Positions 18,177 through 26,946 of a DNA stretch of 56,094 nucleotides are shown piece by piece. The notes below the pieces were generated by a model. The model searched no databases. It was given only the letters and a program-made list of their open reading frames with translations, and was not told the origin of the DNA. The stretch covers positions 1-56,094 of the forward strand of contig JARLFZ010000013.1 of assembly GCA_031296305.1 (NCBI GenBank), written 5' to 3'. Both the position numbers and the translations under genes were made by a program. Position 1 is the stretch's first letter, and every line of letters starts with the position of its first letter. Origin of the DNA: Occallatibacter sp. Its GTDB lineage: Bacteria > Acidobacteriota > Terriglobia > Terriglobales > Acidobacteriaceae.

Positions 18177-18528
18177 GGTTCACCTCATTTTTCCACTGCG
18201 AAAATCGCCATCAATCGCCCTTCAACCTTGCACGCTGGGAGATCGCCGGCGAGAGAGCACCACTAGGGTGCAAGATGTGTATTTTGAACATTATAACGGA
18301 CAGATGCCATCCCCGCGGAAAGGGTTGTTTGGGGGCACGGGATTCTGCGAAGCAGAGGGTCTTGCCCAAAATGGGAAAGAGGGCGTGACTTAAGTACCAG
18401 GTGTAACCCAAACAAGCAAAATACCTTACCGGGATGGGCTGCAAATGCCAGGCATTTTCAACAGAAATCACGTTGTCTATCTTGACAACGGTGAGGGCTA
18501 CCCAGTGTCAGCTTAGTAAAATAGGCAG
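18177..18528. other. intergenic region with an inverted repeat
   Basis: A 352-bp gap between two divergent genes. The one clear structure is CGTTGTC (18471-18477) and GACAACG (18484-18490) around a 6-bp centre, about 40 bp before the rlpA-like gene; it could be an operator. No gene could be supported. Confidence 0.4.
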
Positions 18529-19119
18529 ATGGTTAGAACAAGGAAAACACGCAACTTAATGCGACGGACTTCGCTATGGATGTACCTCGTAGCGGGAGTC
18601 TCTGCCGTTGCGCTGGTGGCCGCGGTGGTACTCTTCACTGCGCGCACAGTGCATGCCGATGCGAGTCTTTCTCGGCCAACCATCACAGCACCGACTAACG
18701 CAGCGGCCACGAGTGCGACGCCTGTCTCGCTGGCTGACGCGCAACCTACAACTCCGAAGAGCGGCCCCACGCCGGCGGCCCGGCACTGGAACGACAAGAT
18801 TCACGGCGTCGCTTCCTGGTATGGCGGGGTGTTCAACGGCCGGAAAACCGCCAGCGGCGAAATCTTCGACATGTATGCCATGACCGCCTGCCATCCCACG
18901 CTTCCCTTTGGCTCCCTCGTGCGGGTGGTGAACCGGTCAAACCACCGTTCGGTGGTGGTGCGCATTACGGACCGCGGCGACCTGGTGGAAGAGGGACGGG
19001 TGATCGACCTCTCGTACGCCGCGGCGGACAAGCTGGGGATGACCTGGGCTGGGATTGCGCGGGTCGATCTTCAGGTGTTGTCGCTGGGAAAGACGGAAAA
19101 ACAGGGAACAAGAGAATAA
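18529..19119 (+). CDS. rlpA: RlpA-like septal ring lytic transglycosylase
   Basis: 196 residues. The N-terminal signal anchor is VAGVSAVALVAAVVLFTA (about 22-39), followed by a Ser/Thr/Pro linker and the RlpA double-psi beta-barrel at about 90-185: GVASWYGGVFNGRKTASGE, MTACHPTLPFGSLVRVVN, RITDRGDLVEEGRVIDLS. The catalytic aspartate is in ITDRGD. Family members cleave denuded glycan strands at division sites. There is no SPOR domain after the barrel, so septal targeting may differ from E. coli RlpA. The last codons lie in an 8-bp tandem repeat. Confidence 0.88.
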   Translation: MVRTRKTRNLMRRTSLWMYLVAGVSAVALVAAVVLFTARTVHADASLSRPTITAPTNAAATSATPVSLADAQPTTPKSGPTPAARHWNDKIHGVASWYGGVFNGRKTASGEIFDMYAMTACHPTLPFGSLVRVVNRSNHRSVVVRITDRGDLVEEGRVIDLSYAAADKLGMTWAGIARVDLQVLSLGKTEKQGTRE

Positions 19120-19137
19120 GGGACCGAGGGAACAAGG
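19104..19137 (+). repeat. 8-bp tandem repeat GGGANCNA x4
   Basis: Octamers GGGAACAA, GAGAATAA, GGGACCGA and GGGAACAA. The second contains the stop codon of the RlpA-like gene. Confidence 0.8.
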
Positions 19138-19196
19138 ATCGAACGGCCAGCTCCAAGGAGCTGGCCGTAGTTGTTTAAGCCGCGGAAAAATGAGGC

Positions 19197-21215
19197 CTAG
19201 TTGTCTTCCGGCCGCTTGTAGGGCTTTTGCAGGTACTGGCGAGCTTCGTTGACTGCGCCTTGTGTGTTGTCGTTGGTCTGGACGGCCAGACGGTACTCGT
19301 TGACGGCGCGGTCGCGCTGGCCTGTGATATCAAAGATCTTGCCGATGGCGATGTGGCTCCAGACCTCGGTCCAGGGCGGCTCGTCGTCGCCGCGAAGAGC
19401 GTCGCGGAAGGAGTTGACCGCGGCCTGGTAGTTGCGCTGCGTGACCAGCACCTCGCCGATGCGATAGCTGGCCAGGGAACTGAGAGGGTTGGATTCAAGC
19501 GCCTTCTTGTATTCGGCAAGAGCGTTGACCAGGTCGCCCTGCGCCACCAATTGCTGGCCTTTGAGGATGGCGATGCGCACCTGGAGGTCGGGAGTGGTCT
19601 TGAGCACCCAGTCGCCGGGATCCACGCTGATGCGGCGGGGGCGACCGAAGGTATCGACTACATACTGGGTGTTGACGCCGACTACGTCGATCTTCTGGAC
19701 TTCGGTTTTGCCGTCGGTTTCGACGCGGAGCTCGATCGGCATGCGGAAGAGATCGAGATCCTGATTGATCTCGCCGATGGTGCGGAAGCCCTTGTTGTTG
19801 CCGAGCCGGTAGACGGCGTACTTGTTGGTGAAGCTCGGTGCGCCGGTGCCGTCGACCCACTGCGAGAAGAAGGGGAGCAACTGCTGCTGGCTCAACGCCT
19901 CAGAGACCTTTTCGAAGTCCTCGGTGCGGATGGAGGCGTCGGTAAATTGGCTGAGCGCGCCTTTGAGGATGTTGAGAAACGCTTTGTCGCCCACTTCGCC
20001 GCGCAGCATGTGAAAGATCATGGCGCCCTTTTCGAGGGTCATGGACTGGAACTGCGGCGAGAAGGGATCGAGCCGGCTGGTGCTGGAAAGCGGGACGGTG
20101 TCATAGGCGAGTGCGCCAGCGGCAACGTCTTCAAGAGCGGCTTTGAGGGCGCTTTTGCCACCCTGGTCTTCGACATACATCAACTCGCCGTAGCGCGACA
20201 TGCCGTTGGTGATCCAGGCGTCGCCGAGGTTGCGGGGACTGATTTCGCATCCCCACCACTGGTGGGCGATGGTGTTGGCCAGCAGCCGGATGCCGGACTT
20301 GTCGCCCACGCGCGAGCCTTGAATGGCGGCCAGTTCAGGAGCGTAGGCGGCGGGGAGAGTGTCGTCGGGCAATTCCACGACGTTGAGGTGAGTGGATTCC
20401 GGCTCGCCGAAGCTGTCGGTGAAGAAATCGAACTCTTTGTTGGCGGTTTGCGCAAGCTGGTTGCCGGAAGCCTGATGGCTGATGGTGAGATACACCTTCA
20501 CATTGCCGGGGCCGGCGATGAAGGGATCGGCAAATCGGCCGGCGATGATGGTGCCGGGAAAGCCTGGCTTGGTCCATTTGAAGTCCCATTCGGAGCCAGG
20601 CTTGCCGTTCGAGAGGTTGACGGACTTGGACGTTCCCGTGCCGCCGCTGGCAAAGACCCGCATGCCCTGGGGCACTTTGATGTGCATCTCGGCGGTGAAG
20701 CGATCGGTCATGTAGCCGGTGGTAGGGAACCAGCGGGCCGGATAGAGCAGGTAGCTGATGGGTTCCTGAATAGCCGCGAGTTTCAGTCCCTCGATGGGGC
20801 CGTCTTCGTTGCCGGTGATGGTGCCGTCGTAAACGAAGGTCCAGTGCGAGGTTTGGCCGGCGACGAACGGCGTGGCGGCGGTGACGCGAACGGAGCCGTC
20901 GGCAGTGCGCTCGCCTTCGAGCAGCTTGCCGCTTTCATCGGTGATCTTGGTGACCTTGAGCGCAGGATGAAAACCGAAGTTGACCACATCGAGATTGGCG
21001 GGCGCGGTGAAGCTGACCACGGTCGTGGCGGCGAGGTGGTGGGTCGCGGTATCGAGTTCGGCGTCAATCACATAGCCGGTGATGTTCAATGCCGGGCGCT
21101 CGCGTTGCGCGGTCGCGGGAAGGGCGGCGCAGGCGAAGGCCAGCAGCGCAACGATATACGGCCGGCCCTTGGGGGAATTGGGAGCTTTCTCGTGACGAAC
21201 CATTGGATCCTTCAT
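19197..21215 (-). CDS. M1-aminopeptidase-like protein with erased active site and TPR tail
   Basis: 672 residues from ATG 21215. A signal peptide is followed by the M1 N-terminal beta domain (about 40-230), the M1 catalytic-domain fold (about 230-530) and TPR helices (about 565-665: AEYKKALESNPLSSLASYRI, NYQAAVNSFRDALRG, RDRAVNEYRLAV). The fold marker AHQWWG is present, but the zinc motif HExxH-x18-E reads N314-T-I-A-H318 with N337 in place of the third ligand. Two zinc ligands and the catalytic glutamate are therefore lost, and the GAMEN exopeptidase motif is absent too. Hydrolysis is very unlikely. A secreted binding or scaffold role is inferred. The frame is intact and long, so this is not a simple pseudogene. 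Confidence 0.88.
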   Translation of the reverse strand: MKDPMVRHEKAPNSPKGRPYIVALLAFACAALPATAQRERPALNITGYVIDAELDTATHHLAATTVVSFTAPANLDVVNFGFHPALKVTKITDESGKLLEGERTADGSVRVTAATPFVAGQTSHWTFVYDGTITGNEDGPIEGLKLAAIQEPISYLLYPARWFPTTGYMTDRFTAEMHIKVPQGMRVFASGGTGTSKSVNLSNGKPGSEWDFKWTKPGFPGTIIAGRFADPFIAGPGNVKVYLTISHQASGNQLAQTANKEFDFFTDSFGEPESTHLNVVELPDDTLPAAYAPELAAIQGSRVGDKSGIRLLANTIAHQWWGCEISPRNLGDAWITNGMSRYGELMYVEDQGGKSALKAALEDVAAGALAYDTVPLSSTSRLDPFSPQFQSMTLEKGAMIFHMLRGEVGDKAFLNILKGALSQFTDASIRTEDFEKVSEALSQQQLLPFFSQWVDGTGAPSFTNKYAVYRLGNNKGFRTIGEINQDLDLFRMPIELRVETDGKTEVQKIDVVGVNTQYVVDTFGRPRRISVDPGDWVLKTTPDLQVRIAILKGQQLVAQGDLVNALAEYKKALESNPLSSLASYRIGEVLVTQRNYQAAVNSFRDALRGDDEPPWTEVWSHIAIGKIFDITGQRDRAVNEYRLAVQTNDNTQGAVNEARQYLQKPYKRPEDN

Positions 21216-21350
21216 GTACCTTGCCGCTTTTCGGGGATGGGCTGAAATGTTTATAACGCCTTCAAAACTCACTCATCAACTCAATCGACCGGGCTGGGAA
21301 TATGTTCTCTCAAATCCCGCCTAAAAACCGGGTTCTGGAAAGTCTCTTAC

Positions 21351-21438
21351 GCCCGCTCAAGCGGGCTGGCTACGCCGATTCTGCTTCTTGCCCCAGGTTT
21401 ACCCCTGGGGCTAACGTCTGTTGCCCGCTCAAGCGGGC
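21351..21438. repeat. palindrome cluster (GCCCGCTCAAGCGGGC x2)
   Basis: GCCCGCTCAAGCGGGC occurs at 21351-21366 and 21423-21438. Between them lies GCCCCAGG...CCTGGGGC (21390-21411). All three are perfect or near-perfect hairpins in the gap between lpxB and the M1-like gene. Confidence 0.8.
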
Positions 21439-21494
21439 TCTGTTGGGGTGAAGTATCTTGTTAGAGCATAACCATTTGACATCTCCGGTCCCGC

Positions 21495-22973
21495 CTAAGG
21501 TTGCGCGGTTTCCTGAGCCGCCGGCGACGCTGCTTCAACCTCCCCGGCGACGATGGCCGCTACGGTTTCAATTGCGCCCGGGTGTTCGGCCCGGCCAGCA
21601 GTCTGATGCACGTGCAAGGCTTCGCGGATGGCTCCCAACTCCTTCATCATGGACTCGCGAGCAGGGCCGTCGGGTAGCAACTGGCTGAGGTGTTGGACGA
21701 TATTTGCCGCCGTAAAGTCCTGCTGGATGAGTTCGGGAACCACGCGCTTGCCGGCAATGAGATTGGCCATGGCTACGTGCGGCACCTTTACCAGGCGCCT
21801 GGCGATAGCATACGTCAGCCTGGAGACGCGATAGACCACGACGAAGGGGTTGCCGATAAGTGCGGCTTCGACAGTGGCGGTTCCGCTGGCGACGACCGAG
21901 GCGCGCGCATGGAAGAGGGCGGCACGGGCATCTTCGACCAGGCGGACGGAGAGCCCGCCGCCGAGTTTCTCGACCGTGTGTAGGACGACTCTTCGCTGGG
22001 CTGCGTCGAGCGTGGGCGCTAATGGGATCAGAAACTCATAATTCCTTCGGGGTTCACCACCGGCGTCTCTTGGGGGTTCACCACCGGCATTTGTTGGGGG
22101 TTCACCACCTGCGACCCCGGAGGACTGTTTTGTATCAGGGCGCGAGTTCAGTCGCGCCGAAACCGCCGCACCATGAGCGAGGGGCTTTAGCCCCCGAAGT
22201 TCCGTTTGCTCAGGCCGCTGGAAAACCTCGTCGGTGCCTTCGCTTTGAAAGGGCACGGCTTCAGCCGTGCCGTCTTCGCCGCCATAGGACTGGGACTTTA
22301 GCCCCGGAGGGACGTCTTTCAGCCCTCGAGCCGCTGCCAGCATTTCGGGCAGGTTGGCTTCGATTTCCTTAAGGCGGCTGCCGGGTAAGATGCCGATCCA
22401 GGTTCGCGCGGGGTCGAGGCCGTTTTCGGCGGCAAACTGCTCGCGGGTGATGGCGGGCGGTGGCAGATCGGCGAGGGGGTGGCCGACGAACTCGGCCTCA
22501 ACGCCGCGCTCGCGGTAGTACTTCTCTTCAAACGGGAAAATCACCAGCATGCGCTTGACGTAGCGCTGAACCTGCTTGATGCGCTTCGGCTTCCAGGCCC
22601 AGAGCTGTGGGCTGACAAAGTAGATAACCGGAATGCCGAGGCGATGGAGCACTTGCGCGAGGCGGAAATGAATCTCCGGAAAGTCAATGAGCACGGCGAC
22701 GGTGGGCCGGCGCTGCCTTATGGCGCATTCAAGCTTCCGGAACTCGCGATAGATGCGGGGCAGATGGCGCACGATTTCAGTGAATCCCATGACCGCCATG
22801 TCTTCAGAGCGGACGACGATCTCGACTCCGGCGGCAGCCATCCTCGGCCCGCCCATTCCCCACTCCGTGGTTTTACCTCTTGGAGCAGAGCCGTGGGAGA
22901 GCGCACTGGCCAGCAGCGCCCCGTAAAGCTCGCCGCTGGCTTCGCCCGCCGAGATGAAGATGGAAGGGGTCAT
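21495..22973 (-). CDS. lpxB: lipid-A-disaccharide synthase with in-frame repeat insertion
   Basis: Glycosyltransferase GT19 joining UDP-2,3-diacylglucosamine and lipid X in lipid A synthesis at the inner membrane. Hallmarks are SAGEASGELYGALLASAL, FPEIHFRLAQVLHRLGIPVI, YFVSPQLWAWKPKRI, FVGHPLADL, ILPGSRLKEI and, after the insertion, ASGTATVEAALIGNPFVVVY and HVAMANLIAGKRVVPE. At 492 residues it is about 100 longer than usual. The excess is a block at about residues 216-310, between the LPGSR helix and the NYEFLIPLAP strand, encoded by palindromic repeats and a 24-bp tandem repeat. Without it the length is a normal 397. All family motifs remain, so function is probably kept. Confidence 0.93.
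   Translation of the reverse strand: MTPSIFISAGEASGELYGALLASALSHGSAPRGKTTEWGMGGPRMAAAGVEIVVRSEDMAVMGFTEIVRHLPRIYREFRKLECAIRQRRPTVAVLIDFPEIHFRLAQVLHRLGIPVIYFVSPQLWAWKPKRIKQVQRYVKRMLVIFPFEEKYYRERGVEAEFVGHPLADLPPPAITREQFAAENGLDPARTWIGILPGSRLKEIEANLPEMLAAARGLKDVPPGLKSQSYGGEDGTAEAVPFQSEGTDEVFQRPEQTELRGLKPLAHGAAVSARLNSRPDTKQSSGVAGGEPPTNAGGEPPRDAGGEPRRNYEFLIPLAPTLDAAQRRVVLHTVEKLGGGLSVRLVEDARAALFHARASVVASGTATVEAALIGNPFVVVYRVSRLTYAIARRLVKVPHVAMANLIAGKRVVPELIQQDFTAANIVQHLSQLLPDGPARESMMKELGAIREALHVHQTAGRAEHPGAIETVAAIVAGEVEAASPAAQETAQP
22051..22122 (-). repeat. 24-bp tandem repeat x3 inside lpxB
   Basis: Three 24-bp units begin at 22051, 22075 and 22099 with GGTTCACCACC on the plus strand. They are in frame and encode AGGEPPTN, AGGEPPRD and AGGEPRRN in LpxB. 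Confidence 0.9.
22139..22305. repeat. composite palindromic repeat (B-A-B-A) inside lpxB
   Basis: B-type GGCGCGAGTTCAGTCGCGCC at 22139-22158, A-type GGGGCTTTAGCCCC at 22181-22194, B-type GGCACGGCTTCAGCCGTGCC at 22252-22271 and A-type at 22292-22305. The B unit at 22252 carries the same CTTTGAAAGG flank as intergenic copies. The block is translated in frame as part of lpxB. Confidence 0.88.
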
Positions 22974-22989
22974 GGCTGATCAAAGGATA

Positions 22990-23025
22990 GCGGAGTTGGC
23001 GGAGTTAGCGGTGTTAGCGGTGTTA
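22990..23025 (+). repeat. 9-bp tandem repeat GCGGNGTTN x4
   Basis: GCGGAGTTG, GCGGAGTTA, GCGGTGTTA, GCGGTGTTA. It lies 17 bp upstream of the lpxB start on the leader side, between lpxB and the divergent GH31 gene. Confidence 0.85.
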
Positions 23026-23107
23026 ACACAGTTCGATTGACGGCGCAGCTTTGGTGCATTGCTACCGAGTGATAGGCTTGCCTGTGGAATTGCGACAGGG
23101 GGAAGGC

Positions 23108-25933
23108 GTGCGGAATTTTTCGTGGATTTGGATGGGTGTCGTGCTGGCGACAGCGGGGTTGGGATTGGCGGCGCAAACTCAGCCGTTGGCGGCACAGGCG
23201 CCGGCTCAAGCACATCAAACGACTATGCAGCCTGCGGCGAGGCCGGTAGCGCCGGTGGACAATCCTGTGGCCGATCCGAAGGCCATTGTGACCGTCGGCA
23301 ATGCGCGGTTTACGGTACTGACGCCGCAGTTGATTCGCATGGAGTGGTCGGCGGATGGGAAGTTTGAGGATCACGCATCGCTGGTGTTCATCAATCGACG
23401 GCTGCCGGTGCCGAAGTTTGAGGCCAGGTATGGAGGGACCGGTGAGTTCTTCGTCATCAAGACTGCGGCCCTGGAATTGCACTACGCCATATCGGAAGAC
23501 GACCGCAAATTCGAAGCTGATAATTTCTCAGTCACGTTGACCATCGACGGGAAGCAGGTGGTCTGGCATCCCGGCGACACCGATCCCGAAAACCTGCAGG
23601 GCACAACGCGCACTTTGGACGGAGCGCGCGGTGACAAAACCCGCGAACCCATCGAGCCGGGGCTGGTTTCGCGATCGGGATGGGCGCTGGTGGACGATTC
23701 CACGCGGCCGCTCTTCGATTCCACCGATTTCCGTTTTCTTCAAGGCGAAAAGAGCCCGTGGCCGTGGGCGATGGAGCGGCCTGCGAACGAGGCTCCGGGG
23801 AAATATCAGGACTGGTACTTCTTCGGCTACGGGCACGACTACAAGCAGGCGCTTGGCGATTACGTGAAAGTGGCCGGGCGCATTCCTCTGCCGCCGCGGT
23901 TTGCCTTCGGCGTTTGGTGGTCGCGCTACTGGGCCTACAGCGACCAGGAGTTGGACGAGCTGGTGCGCGGATTCCGCGAGAACGATACGCCGCTCGATGT
24001 GCTGGTGATCGACATGGACTGGCACATCAACCATGAGCAACTGCTGGCCATGGGCGAGAAGGATCAGTCGGGCTACGGGCTGGGCTGGAGCGGCTATACG
24101 TGGAACAAAGACCTGTTTCCCGATCCCGATGCGTTTTTGAAAAACATTCATGAAGAAGGGCTGAAGACCACGATGAATCTGCATCCCGCGTCGGGCATTC
24201 AGCCGTGGGAGGCTGCGTACCCGGCGATGGCGCGCGCCATGGGGATCGATCCGGCGACGAAAAAGTACGTGCCGTTCGACATTGCCGACAAGAAGTTTGC
24301 GACCAACTACATGAACCTGGTTCTGCATCCGCTGGAGAAACAGGGCATCGATTTCTGGTGGCTCGACTGGCAGCAGCAGCCGTTCATGACGAAGCTGGAT
24401 GGCGTAGGCAATACATGGTGGCTGAACTACGTGCACTTTACCGATCAGCAGCGCGAGGGCAAGAGGCCGTTGCTGTTTCATCGCTGGGGCGGCCTGGGCA
24501 ACCATCGCTACCAGATTGGATTTTCCGGCGACACGGTTTCGGTGTGGGAGTCGCTGGCATTTCAGCCGTGGTTTACGGCGACGGCGGCCAACGTGGGCTA
24601 CGCCTATTGGAGCCACGACATTGGCGGACACATGCCGGGCGCGGTCGATCCTGAGATTTACACGCGCTGGGTGCAGTTCGGCGCGTTCTCGCCGATTCTG
24701 CGCACGCATACCACCAAGAATCCTGATGCGGAGCGGAGGATTTGGGCGTATCCCGAACCGTACTCCTCGGTGCTGCGGTCGGCGTTCCAGTTGCGCGAGG
24801 CGATGGAGCCGTATCTCTACACCGAGGCGCGGCGAACGTACGATACCGGCGTGGCGTTCCTGCGGCCGCTTTATTATGACTGGCCGGAGGAGGATGCCGC
24901 GTACACCAGCAAGAACGAGTACGTGTTCGGCGATCAGTTGATTGCTGCGCCGGTGACGGCTGCGGCGGACAAGGTGACGGGATTGTCGGCAGAGAAAGTG
25001 TGGCTGCCCAAGGGCGACTGGATTGAGTGGCCGACGGGCAAGCACTTTTCCGGACCGGTGAGCGTGGAGCGCAGCTTCACGATTGCGCAGATCCCGGTGT
25101 ATGTGAAGGCAGGCGCCATTGTGCCCATGCAGCCGCCGATGCTGCACACGGGCGAAAAACCTGTTGACCCGCTGATTGTGAATGTGTGGCCGCTGGCGGC
25201 GGGGGCGAGCTCGAGCTATTCAGTGTATGAGGATTCGGGCGCGTCGGTCGAGTATCAGAAGGGCGTGTTTGCGCGGACACCGATCAAAGTTACGCAGAAC
25301 GCAGACACGTTGCGCGTGGAGATCGGGCCGGTCGCGGGCAACTATCCCGGGATGTTGAAGACGCGCGGCTACGAACTGCGGCTGCCCGCGGACTGGCCGC
25401 CGGTTTCCGTGACGGTAAATGGCAACGCTCTGAAGCCCGTAAAGCCAGGCGAGCCTGGAGGCTGGCGGTACGAAGGCAATACGCTGACGACGATCGTTCC
25501 CGCGCCGGCGCAAAGCACCGCCGCAAAGGTTGTTGTTGAAGTACAGCGCGGAAAAGGATTGTCGGCGCAGCGCGAAAAGATCGACGGCTTTGCCGGCAAG
25601 ATGACGCTCCTGCGTGGCGCGTATGACGCCATGCAAGCAACCGGGCCGGTGGCGGGACCGTCGTTGGCGTTGATCGATGCCATGCAGAGCCGCGATCGGC
25701 TCAGTTACTACCCCGAGAAGATCGACAGCGAGCTTGCGCATTTCAGCGATGCGCTGCAACAGGCGCAGGCGGATCTGATCGCGCTCGACAAGGAGTTCGA
25801 AAAGCGGCTGAGCGACAGTTCGCGACGCGTCGGCGGCGCGACGCAGGCTCCGGCCGACGTAGAAAGCGAAAAGCAGAAGCGCCGCGACGCGTTGCATCGT
25901 GCCGAGGCGCTGCTGGCGGAGGCGGCGAAGTAG
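23108..25933 (+). CDS. secreted GH31 family glycoside hydrolase (alpha-glucosidase/alpha-xylosidase type)
   Basis: 941 residues from GTG 23108, which follows GGGGGAAGG and opens a good signal peptide (WIWMGVVLATAGLGLAAQ). The N-terminal beta-sandwich is followed by the GH31 barrel: FAFGVWWSRYWAYSDQELDE, LDVLVIDMDWH, the nucleophile D420 in DFWWLDWQQQ, the acid/base D475 in FSGDT, SHDIGGH, and FGAFSPILRTH. A C-terminal beta-domain (TFIIGDQL-like FGDQLIAAPV, then WIEWPTGKHFSGP) and an unusual coiled-coil tail (about 850-941) follow. It cleaves alpha-linked glucose or xylose from oligosaccharides in the periplasm or outside. The exact substrate is not decided by sequence. Confidence 0.93.
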   Translation: MRNFSWIWMGVVLATAGLGLAAQTQPLAAQAPAQAHQTTMQPAARPVAPVDNPVADPKAIVTVGNARFTVLTPQLIRMEWSADGKFEDHASLVFINRRLPVPKFEARYGGTGEFFVIKTAALELHYAISEDDRKFEADNFSVTLTIDGKQVVWHPGDTDPENLQGTTRTLDGARGDKTREPIEPGLVSRSGWALVDDSTRPLFDSTDFRFLQGEKSPWPWAMERPANEAPGKYQDWYFFGYGHDYKQALGDYVKVAGRIPLPPRFAFGVWWSRYWAYSDQELDELVRGFRENDTPLDVLVIDMDWHINHEQLLAMGEKDQSGYGLGWSGYTWNKDLFPDPDAFLKNIHEEGLKTTMNLHPASGIQPWEAAYPAMARAMGIDPATKKYVPFDIADKKFATNYMNLVLHPLEKQGIDFWWLDWQQQPFMTKLDGVGNTWWLNYVHFTDQQREGKRPLLFHRWGGLGNHRYQIGFSGDTVSVWESLAFQPWFTATAANVGYAYWSHDIGGHMPGAVDPEIYTRWVQFGAFSPILRTHTTKNPDAERRIWAYPEPYSSVLRSAFQLREAMEPYLYTEARRTYDTGVAFLRPLYYDWPEEDAAYTSKNEYVFGDQLIAAPVTAAADKVTGLSAEKVWLPKGDWIEWPTGKHFSGPVSVERSFTIAQIPVYVKAGAIVPMQPPMLHTGEKPVDPLIVNVWPLAAGASSSYSVYEDSGASVEYQKGVFARTPIKVTQNADTLRVEIGPVAGNYPGMLKTRGYELRLPADWPPVSVTVNGNALKPVKPGEPGGWRYEGNTLTTIVPAPAQSTAAKVVVEVQRGKGLSAQREKIDGFAGKMTLLRGAYDAMQATGPVAGPSLALIDAMQSRDRLSYYPEKIDSELAHFSDALQQAQADLIALDKEFEKRLSDSSRRVGGATQAPADVESEKQKRRDALHRAEALLAEAAK

Positions 25934-26386
25934 TTACGCCTTCTCGGCGCGTTGGCGAACGGTGTCGTTGATCTTGGCCCAGCCGCCTTTCATTCCCTTC
26001 TTGAAGTCGTCGGGAATGTTTCCAAAACCTGCGTGGTAGAACTTGATGAGCGTTTCGCCGTCCTGCTCGCTCAGGCGGTATTGCACGTTGTTGGCGACGG
26101 GGTAGGACATCATGAGCGGCCCCGAGAACTCCAGCAGCGTGGGGCGCTTGATGGCCTGTACCGTGGCCCAGCAATGGCCGTTATTGTCGCCCAGATCGCG
26201 ATACCAGCGGCCGCCCGGCCAGGCTTCAAGCTTGAACGGCATCAGCGTACCGTCGTCCTTTTCGAAGCTCGAGCCGAGCTGCTCGATCAATGCGTTGAAG
26301 GTGACTTCGAGCGAGGCCTTGACGCGGATCTCCTGCTCGATTTTGAAGGTGAGAGATTCGAGGTCGGGAATGGTCATGGTGGTCAT
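25934..26386 (-). CDS. SRPBCC/AHSA1 domain protein
   Basis: 150 residues; the ATG follows AAGGAGGATGT. START-like ligand-binding fold of the activator-of-Hsp90 type: FKIEQEIRVKASLEVTFNAL, MPFKLEAWPGGRWYRDLG, TLLEFSGPLMMSYPVANNVQ and a C-terminal helix (PDDFKKGMKGGWAKIND). The ligand is unknown. Third gene of an arsR-like/SRPBCC/SRPBCC operon, a common layout in which the repressor controls two polyketide-cyclase-like proteins. Confidence 0.88.
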   Translation of the reverse strand: MTTMTIPDLESLTFKIEQEIRVKASLEVTFNALIEQLGSSFEKDDGTLMPFKLEAWPGGRWYRDLGDNNGHCWATVQAIKRPTLLEFSGPLMMSYPVANNVQYRLSEQDGETLIKFYHAGFGNIPDDFKKGMKGGWAKINDTVRQRAEKA

Positions 26387-26469
26387 ACATCCTCCTTGGG
26401 GACTTTTTTGGGTTTTGGACAAGGTCTTTGCGAAAGCTAGGCTTTTGCCGCATCATCCGCGGCGGATGC

Positions 26470-26916
26470 TTATGCAAACAGGTCCGGCTGATTCTTGCCC
26501 GTGGTGATGAGGTTGCGCAAGTTGGTGTTGATCAGCGCGCCCCACGCCCCTGAGCAATCGCCGTAACACTCGAAGGCCGGGACAAGACCTTTGTGCGTGA
26601 ATCGCAGCTCGGTTTTTGCGCCCTTGCTGGCGATTTCAAAAATGATGTCGGTTCCGATCCATTCGCTCTTTTTGCTGAAGGAGCCGAGCTCGGCGTCCGT
26701 TACGTGCCACACGACCCTCTTTCCATGAACGAGTTCCATCACCTTCTGTTTGGAACGGTGAAAGTTCTTGTACCGGTAGGTGAACTCGGCGCCTAGCTTG
26801 TCCGTATCGCCCTCGATCGTCCCTGACCACCAGCCGCGCACGTTGTTGACGGCGCTGAAGACCTGCTGGGGAGATCGGTCGACGGTAAATGTGGTGATGA
26901 AATCCTGCGGCTTCAT
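26470..26916 (-). CDS. SRPBCC/AHSA1 domain protein
   Basis: 148 residues from ATG 26916 with GAAGGAGCGAGCC upstream. AHSA1-type fold: [50 protein letters not shown], then a C-terminal helix ([18 protein letters not shown]). It lies 30 bp after the HTH gene and upstream of the second SRPBCC gene. Small-molecule binding is inferred. Confidence 0.9.
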   Translation of the reverse strand: MKPQDFITTFTVDRSPQQVFSAVNNVRGWWSGTIEGDTDKLGAEFTYRYKNFHRSKQKVMELVHGKRVVWHVTDAELGSFSKKSEWIGTDIIFEIASKGAKTELRFTHKGLVPAFECYGDCSGAWGALINTNLRNLITTGKNQPDLFA

Positions 26917-26946
26917 GGCTCGCTCCTTCATAGTTCTTCGGGCCCT

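Noticed and set aside
18482..18522. TTGACA and TAAAAT as a promoter for the RlpA-like gene
   Set aside because: Spacing of 29 bp is too long for sigma-70 recognition.
22051..22122. CRISPR-like array
   Set aside because: 24-bp units are contiguous without spacers and are translated as part of LpxB.
23051..23107. Longer N-terminus of the GH31 enzyme
   Set aside because: The extra 19 residues precede the signal peptide and have no ribosome-binding site; GTG 23108 fits better.
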